From: Massariosphaeria phaeospora
Lineage: Eukaryota; Ascomycota; Dothideomycetes; Pleosporales
DNA length: 64,000 nucleotides
Reading direction: 5' to 3'
NCBI GenBank assembly: GCA_011032825.1
Contig: JAADJZ010000016.1
Coordinates: 1-64,000 of the forward strand
The notes under the pieces are model-generated. The model worked only from the letters and a program-made list of their open reading frames with translations, searched no databases and had not been told where the DNA came from. The translations under genes were made by a program, and so were the position numbers. Positions 57,340 to 64,000 of this stretch are shown one piece after another. Positions within the stretch are counted from its first letter, which is position 1, and each line of letters begins with the position of its first letter.

Positions 57340-59276
57340 CTACTGGCTCTCTAATAGTTCTCGGACTTTAGCGTAGAAGCTCGCGGGGTATTGACGAATC
57401 TCTTCGTCGGTTGGTACAGGTTTGTTAGGGTCTCGGAAGCGGTTTGCCACATTTCCGATTATTTGGCCGAGCAACTCTTGCGGGATGACGAGATTGTCTC
57501 CGCCGTCTGGGTATATGAAGGGATCCCGCTCATCGAGCAATTGTTGTACTGTCGGTCGTTTTCGAGGATCTCGGTCGAGGCAATGGCGTAACGTAACCTT
57601 TAGCCCTGGTGGTACTCTTACTTCTCCGACACCATAGTCTTCGTATTTGATTTCGTAGTCCCGGTTTACAATGGCAAGAACACGGGCCATCTGGTTGGCG
57701 ATGTGAGCAAAAGGTGGTCGGCCATAGACCATCTGGAAGAGGATACAGCCTAAGCTCCAAACATCGCTGGGTTTGCCTAGTTTCATGTCCTTGGGCCCAT
57801 TGCCATTCGACAGCTGGCCTCGAGCACCACCAGCACTGTCCTCGAGGCTTTCTGGTGACATGTAGTTAGGGGTGCCAATATGTGAGTCACGATGCACATT
57901 GACTGTATGGTCCACTTCTATAGCGCCTGCAATACCGAAATCGATGAGCTTCAAGCCGCCGTGTACTAGCAGGAAGTTCGCAGGTTTGAGGTCGGAGTGG
58001 ACAATATCATAGTCGTGGACCGTGCCAACACATTCGAGCATTTCTTTCCAGTAATAGCGGGTAAAGCTAAGGTCAAGTTTTGCGTCAGAAGGATCAAGCT
58101 TCATGCGTATTATCCGAGCGAGGTCAGATTCGCCCAGTTCCATGAGCTATAGCGCGTTAGCATGTCTAGTTATATGTATTGGAACAGGTAGACATCCGGA
58201 TAGGAATAGGGGATCATAGTGCCGTCCCATTGTTAAAGGAGGGTGGCCAATGTTGCCGCAGAGGGAATGAGAGTACTTACCACACTCAAGACTTGCCGCT
58301 GCTCATCCACCTCAAAATCGTAGAGCGTCACAACTCGATCCACATTTTCAAGCTTTTTTAACAAATCGATTTCTCCCTTGTACCCACGAACCGCTGCCTC
58401 ATCGGCGTCCTCAAGCTTTACCCTCTTCAGCGCCAACAGTTTAAAGTTTTCCGCCATAACACGGTATACAGCCGAACTTCCTCCTCTTCCGATCCTATCC
58501 ATCTGATTGTATTGTTTGCCGTTGACCGTAACTACAGATCTCTTTTTCCTTTCTCTTGTCTTCGTAGTGGCTGCACCCGCGGTAGCAGTAGCCGTTTCTA
58601 ACGCAGACATCTTCGGTGGAGGTGGTGGCGCCGGCCTCCGGGGTGTATTTGCGCTAATCGTTTGAAGTGGCATTGGTTTCTCTTGTCGGTGTACGGGTGA
58701 GTGGGGCTGCAGAGGCGGTCGCATATTGTTGTTACTGTCTGCTGCTTTGACGATGGGATCTGTGACTTTCATCATGGATTCCACGCCGTGCGCAGAATCC
58801 ACTTTCGCAACGGACATGGGCAGATTCTCCTGGTCCTGAGAAGGCGGATGGTCCTCCTCGCTCTGGGGCGTCCTTCTTAACCTCCGCATAGGCGCACCGC
58901 GCACAGCTGCTCTTTTGATACGTAAACTCGGCGCAGGAGTAACGGTGTCCTGTACTGGTGTATTTGAGCCCGATCCTCGCGAGATCTTTATCTTTGGCCT
59001 TCTTGCTGGCTTCTCGGGGGAATGCGGATTGACTTCGTTTTGCGCCAGGAGTGCAGTGGTGAGGGCGCTAAGCTTCATAGGTTGCGGGATCTCGTCGTCG
59101 TCCGAGCTGTCGCCAATGTTTATATTTTGCATCATCGGTGCGTCTGCTGAAAAGCCATGCGATTGACCTAGGACAGATAGCGGCGACTCTCGCCGCTGGC
59201 GGACAGTGGACTGTGAACGCATGCGACCTAGGCTACCATAGGAGCCGCCCATAGGCGTCGGAGACGCCGTGGCCAT
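57340..59276 (-). CDS. MPS1: Mps1/TTK-type spindle checkpoint kinase
   Basis: Two exons, 59276-58281 and 58146-57340, with a 134-bp intron (donor GTAAGT, acceptor TATAG), give 600 residues. The junction reads QVLSV-LMELGESD. Mps1 phosphorylates kinetochore proteins such as Spc105/KNL1 to start the spindle assembly checkpoint. The disordered N-terminus (1-250) has a polyproline run. The kinase domain covers about 258-550: glycine loop GRGGSSAVYRV, lysine in LLALKRVKLED, the Mps1-specific catalytic loop VHSDLKPANFLL (HSD in place of HRD), LIDFGIAGAI and GTPNYMSPES. The last ~50 residues, with FRDPNKPVPTDEE, follow the kinase. No TPR-like N-terminal domain is obvious, in line with other fungal forms. 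Confidence 0.93.
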
Positions 59277-60121
59277 TTTCCGAGCAATTGAATCGTGATA
59301 ACGAATGTCGACTGTATATTAGCTTTCCATAAGGCGCGGTACTCGAGGCGGCTGTATTAGTAGCGATGCGATTTGGAGGAAGTTGTGGAGGTCGAGGCGC
59401 GTGCGGCCCGAACATCAGGTTCGCGTGTTGTTGTTGCCGAGCAACGGCGGGGTAAACAAACAAGGGTCTGGTGCAGTTCGGAGGGAAAGAGCGATTCGTC
59501 TTACATAATACATATATACATACCTGTGTGATCCATTTGATATGATCGCATATTCAGTTCTTCCATCAAGCACGCCACACTCATCCTTGCTGTCTTAGCA
59601 TTGGCCGATCAAACGGACCCTCGATGCATACAGACAACTGCCCTCCACCGCATGGGAGTCTGTGGATTCGGCTTGTATATCTTGAAGTTGCAATCGCTCC
59701 TTATATGATGCAGACTAATTGCAGTATTTTGTCCACACGCAATTTTTGACTTTGACTGTAGGCTCAATCAAATTTCCTTTGCAAGATAGAGCAGCGTTCC
59801 ACTGCCCACGCATTACATTATAAAGACCCTAATCACACTTATCACCGACACTCGTTGGCACCTATGGTACAGAGAAATCGACGTGCTTGGAAGCAAAAGA
59901 TGCAGATGGATACATTGTGAAAACCCTCACCCGTATCATACATCTAGAAGACATCATCTCTCGCTAGTCTTTTGTCAAAAAGCCACACCCAACAAGCAAG
60001 ACCCAGCCATCCAAGCCGCTTATGCGTCTAATGTGAGCGTACCATATACCCGGGTTCGTCTTATTCGCACAACGCCAGCCCATAACATGATACAGAGACA
60101 CAGAAATTAATACGCGCAACC
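59277..60121. other. Spacer: MPS1 promoter and PTC7 3' region
   Basis: 845 bp between two minus-strand genes. It should contain the MPS1 promoter/leader (left) and the 3' UTR of PTC7 (right). No further gene is supported. Confidence 0.55.
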
Positions 60122-61417
60122 TTATGAAGCAGTGCCCTGAACCACAACCACCACTAGTGCAGCGATATCGTCTGGCTTCCCGCCGCGCCATCTCTCATTG
60201 GGGTAATGTTTCTGTACTTCTTTGGCGAAGGGTCCGTCCCGTTGAATGTTGAGGCTCGTTTCTTTCGCTTCTTTTGCAATAGCAGTGGACAGCTTCGCCT
60301 GCAGCGATGAACTATTGGCTTTTCGATCCGAGTCCGCTTGAACTAGTTTGTGTAGCTCCGGGCTGACCTCTAAAGCGCCATCCCTCTCCACCCATGCACC
60401 AAGATCAACCATGTTTCGGCTGACAATACCAAGCGCATCTTGTGGACTGAGGTTGTCCCAAACCCCGTCTGTGGCAAAGACTAGCACGTCTCCATGGCGC
60501 ACTTGATGATGCGATACATTCGATCCCTTCGGAGGGTCGGAAAGAGAGGCCGTGCCACCAAACACTGCCATCTGAACTTGCATGCGCTTAGGGGTTTTGG
60601 AAAGTTGATATGGTGTGTTGAACGCATGGGTCTGCGGTTGGGTGAAATGTCGTACGGCGTTCAATCCCAGATGCATGAAGCCAGAATCGCCTAGGTTGGC
60701 CACCTCGACGTTGCTATCAGGTTCTGCGACGGCTAGACATGCGGTGCTGCCACCTCCGAGGATGTTCTTGTCCTCCATAACCTCGTCATACCCCACCTGA
60801 AGCAGATCCTTCGGATGTAACGATGTGGTTTTGGCTCCATGCGGCCATGCTCGCGCAGCGCAAGCCATGTACTCGCACAGACCGTGTGAGAAGTCGGAAG
60901 GGTCCACGCCAGAATCTACCCAACCGCCTACTCCATCTGCAACGCCGAATGCTGTGGATCGTGTGTTCCCGACCTGGCTGAAGAAGAAGGAGTCTTGTCC
61001 GCTCTTTGCCCGTGTTCGCCTATCTTTGAGACTCTTGCACACTTTCAGGTCTGTGATATTGCTCTTGCTAGCATCAAAAACGTCCCCAGTAAATAGGTTC
61101 GCTCCGGCGTTGAACTTGTGTCCCTTGGCCGAGTACGATGCCGCCACATGGTAAGAAAATTGCGGAGTGCTGCTCCAGTCATGCGAGGACGAGTGAAAAG
61201 CCCTTAGACCTGCGACTGGTGCAGGACAATTATCCTTATTCAGTGGACATGTAGGTAACCGAGAATGGGATCCTGTTCGTATAGAATGCACGGGCGCAAA
61301 TATTGAGGACGTCAGGCATAGAACGATGCCAGTCGAAGTATATCGGCGCGAGCCTGTGCGAGATAAAAGCCGAGTGGAGGGCTCCAATGCGCCGGCTATA
61401 GCAAACGACATGGCCAT
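60122..61417 (-). CDS. PTC7: PP2C-type mitochondrial protein phosphatase (Ptc7-like)
   Basis: A single exon of 431 residues. Ptc7 is a metal-dependent Ser/Thr phosphatase of mitochondria; in yeast it activates coenzyme Q synthesis through Coq7. The Arg/Ser-rich N-terminus (RLLSRTGSRRYTSTG) fits a targeting peptide. PP2C motifs appear in order: SGQDSFFF, VADGVGGWVDSGVDPS with metal-binding Asp, GGGSTACLAV, VANLGDSGFM, LVFATDGVWDNLS and KPDDIAALVVVV at the end. Length is a little above the yeast protein. The first ATG (61417) is followed by another two codons later; both give the same targeting signal. It diverges from PRP4. Confidence 0.92.
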   Translation of the reverse strand: MAMSFAIAGALEPSTRLLSRTGSRRYTSTGIVLCLTSSIFAPVHSIRTGSHSRLPTCPLNKDNCPAPVAGLRAFHSSSHDWSSTPQFSYHVAASYSAKGHKFNAGANLFTGDVFDASKSNITDLKVCKSLKDRRTRAKSGQDSFFFSQVGNTRSTAFGVADGVGGWVDSGVDPSDFSHGLCEYMACAARAWPHGAKTTSLHPKDLLQVGYDEVMEDKNILGGGSTACLAVAEPDSNVEVANLGDSGFMHLGLNAVRHFTQPQTHAFNTPYQLSKTPKRMQVQMAVFGGTASLSDPPKGSNVSHHQVRHGDVLVFATDGVWDNLSPQDALGIVSRNMVDLGAWVERDGALEVSPELHKLVQADSDRKANSSSLQAKLSTAIAKEAKETSLNIQRDGPFAKEVQKHYPNERWRGGKPDDIAALVVVVVQGTAS

Positions 61418-61905
61418 AGCCCAAGTCTAAAGAATGGTGGAAATGTCAGTGATACGAAGAACGGTAGTTACAAGCATACTCGCGGAGCATTAACTGACGG
61501 TGGACTACCTTTGCGAAACGAGCAATGATATGAAGAAGACTTTCGGACCCAAGGTAAGTTTCAGGGCGCACTGGTGTCATGCCGATCTGACTAGTCCACT
61601 GGGGTGGCCGGCGCATTATCTCCGCAATATGTATTCACTTCTTGACAAGCTCGGACAAGAAGTAGGTTTGTGCACGACGACAATTCTAGCTGACGCTGTA
61701 ATCCGGCCAGTTTGGCAAACCGCGCCTCCGGTACGCTGGCGGGCGGCTGACTTCTCCCTGGTCGTCTTGTGGATCGCGGACATGAAATCAAGCTTGGCGC
61801 GCAGCCCTGTCGGGTAAACTGCGGCTCTCGGGCAACTTTTGAACATGGCGACCGTCAACTCCACCACAAGTGCGTCTCCACCACGCGGCGTGAACCTGAG
61901 CCAAG
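61418..61905. promoter_or_regulatory. Divergent promoter region PTC7 / PRP4
   Basis: 488 bp between divergent ATGs. It contains open frames on both strands without recognisable domains. No clear TATA box. Confidence 0.5.
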
Positions 61906-63508
61906 ATGAATATGCATCCGGCGCGGCAGGCATATGTGGAGGAAGGTGCTGGCGAGGATGAGGACATGGCAGATATTGACCTGGCCAACGTCCGTAAGTA
62001 TTGATCTCCGCGGTCCTTGATCACAGCTAAGACATTCAGCAATCGACCGCGATCACGAAATCCTCACCGGCGCTCCTGGAGGTGTCACACAGAAGGCCTC
62101 TGAAATCCTTGGACAATTTGAGCGGAAGCGACGAGCCGCGCAACTTATAGTTCCCACCGCCGACCGCGACATCAAGGCACGCCTTCGCTCCCTAGGCGAA
62201 CCCATTACTCTGTTTGGCGAAGGTCCCCAAGATCGGCGTGATCGACTTCGATCTCTGCTTCTGGAAGAAGCCGAAGCGGCTGGTGAGGATGGCGATATGC
62301 AAATGGAAGAGGCGGAGGCGGCTCCTGGGGAACAAGAGGAGGAATTCTATACCCAGGGAACACAACTTCTCCTAGACGTTCGACGGGATATAGCGAAGTA
62401 CTCTTTACCACGGGCAAAACAACGGGTAGCTTTCCAGCGACACGAAGCTACTATCACTCTAAAAACTCACATCGATTTCCGCAACCAGCTCAAAAGTGGA
62501 CGAAAGGACGTCGAACTGTACGGGTCTCAAACCTCGGATAGGCCGGTCAGTATTGTGCGCTTCTCTCCAAACGGCCAGTATGTTGCGTGTGGAAATTGGG
62601 GAGGGCAAATCAAGCTCCTCGAAGTGCCGAGCCTCGAGCTAAAGAAAGCCTATCGCGGCGCCCACACCGAGCGCGCGACCGGTATTGATTGGATGCCAGG
62701 CGCAACACTTCCAGGCAGTACAGTTTCTTCATCCAGTGTGAACTTGGTATCAAGTGGTGGTGGGGGAAAGATTCAGTTATGGTCCTTGGACGATGAGAGA
62801 CCCGTTCGAACTTTAACAGGCCACACCGAACGCGTCTGCAGGATCGCATTCCATCCATCAGGTCGTTATCTCGCTTCTGCGTCTGACGACACTACCTGGC
62901 GTCTTTGGGATGTGAATACTGGTCAAGAGGTTATCACGCAAGAAGGTCATTCGAAGGAGGTATACGCAGTCAGTTTCAACAGCGATGGGTCTTTGGTTGC
63001 CAGCGGTGGCTTGGACAGCATAGGAAGAGTGTGGGACGTCCGTACTGGCCGCGTTATCTATATGATGGAGAGCCACATCAAACCAATCTATGGACTCGAT
63101 TGGAGTACCGACGGTCACCGCCTACTGTCAGGATCAGGGGACGGTTTCATGAAGTGTTGGGACGTGCGAGCGATGCGAGAGTCGAACTCCATCGGCGCAA
63201 ACTCCGGAGGCGTGACTGATTTACGATGGTACAAGGGTATGGATGGGCCAACAAGCGGTGTACCACTGCAGAAGAACGACAACGGAGAGTTGATTCCAAA
63301 GAAAGCTTCGACTATGGTAGTCTCGTCCGGTTTCGACAAGAACATCCAAATATTCTCAGCAGACGACTGGGCTCTTATCAAGACGCTGAAAGGACATTCG
63401 CAAGCGGTACTCAGCACTGATATTTCTTGCAACGCTGCTTGGGTTGTCAGTGGCGGTAAAGACCGGACGGTAAAGTTGTGGGCAAGGGATGATCAAGAAG
63501 GATTATGA
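61906..63508 (+). CDS. PRP4: U4/U6 snRNP protein Prp4
   Basis: Exons 61906-61993 and 62040-63508 (46-bp intron, donor GTAAGT) give 518 residues. Prp4 binds Prp3 and Snu13 on U4/U6 in the tri-snRNP and is needed for splicing. After a short acidic start, the PRP4/SFM motif region reads IDRDHEILTGAPGG at about 30-45 and then LRSLGEPITLFGEG at about 71-84. Seven WD40 repeats fill about 190-518, for example SIVRFSPNGQYVACGNWGG, RIAFHPSGRYLASASDDT and WVVSGGKDRTVKLW at the end. The ATG at 61906 is preceded by an in-frame stop, which fixes the start. An earlier ATG at 61846 is in another frame. Confidence 0.93.
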
Positions 63509-64000
63509 GCGAGATACCCAACGAGAAGCATATGGGCAGGCAAAAGAACTCTGCCGAAGATTAAGACTTTGATCCCGCCCGTTACAATAGCGAGCAACTA
63601 TCAAAACACCAAAAAAATTATAATTCCCCACCACGAATATTTATCACGGTGACGCGCTTCTTCAGTGGCAGGAGTCGATCAGAATCCATTACCACCGCCC
63701 GGAATCAAAGCCATTGAAGTCAGATATACGCGCTACTGGGCTATTAGGTGCCTTTCCACACTTGGTCGCACAAGACAAATCACGCTACTCCCCTCGCGCA
63801 GACTTGGGAGAAACGAGATTTGTGCTACTTATGTCTTAGGTACATCTCTACCATTATGTGTGTTTGTTCGCAAATGAAACAGCCACTATGTACGTCTAAG
63901 ACCTTTGATGATCGTTCTCTTCACCGCTAATTGAGCAACAATTCGAGATGATTTTGTGTCCATCTCCGCCACTATCAAGCCTATAGAAGCGCGTCTCGGT
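63509..64000. other. Downstream of PRP4
   Basis: 492 bp to the window end: the PRP4 3' UTR and unassigned sequence. The short frames at 63665-63930 have no recognisable domain. Confidence 0.5.

Overview
The window looks like nuclear DNA of a filamentous ascomycete, probably a Dothideomycete (class inferred). The genes have short GT-AG introns of about 42-206 bp. The transposons carry the transition pattern of repeat-induced point mutation (RIP): CpA turned into TpA on both strands, CpG largely kept. Gene-rich DNA of normal composition alternates with a long AT-rich block.

Layout. (1) 1-6215: a MULE DNA transposon (about 26-3313), followed by the inverted, truncated, RIP-degraded remains of a related MULE (about 3345-6215). 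A Fot1/pogo-like element sits inside the remains (3911-5934). (2) 6807-9195: a DUF3435 tyrosine-recombinase gene (the Crypton/Starship-captain family) that can be reassembled with four introns and all expected catalytic residues. (3) 9480-11063: an apparently intact folylpolyglutamate synthase gene on the minus strand. (4) 11197-39773: about 28.6 kb of AT-rich nested transposons. It holds at least seven Fot1/pogo-like elements, each flanked by TA, two copies of a snapback MITE, a 910-bp foldback element, a Gypsy element with both LTRs, a second Gypsy without recognised LTRs, and a 1.2-kb element with long inverted ends that carries one of the MITEs. (5) 39776-64000: a housekeeping block with TFG2 (+), RAD17 (-), a 1664-residue coiled-coil protein of unknown function (+), CSN4 (+), NSA2 (-), mitochondrial bL21m (+), MPS1 (-), PTC7 (-) and PRP4 (+).

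How the parts relate. The right-hand genes serve unrelated core functions: transcription initiation, DNA-damage checkpoint, signalosome, ribosome biogenesis, spindle checkpoint, mitochondrial phosphatase and splicing. Their order is ordinary fungal gene packing with divergent and convergent pairs, not a pathway cluster. The most unusual content is in the transposons. Almost every Fot1-like element and MITE has the same TIR plan: TA, then ACGTA-like termini, then direct repeats of a 17-bp module. The module number changes between elements and between the two ends of one element (1, 2, 3 and 11 copies seen). The DUF3435 gene is the other item of interest.

All coordinates, splice sites and alignments were read by eye; no search was run.
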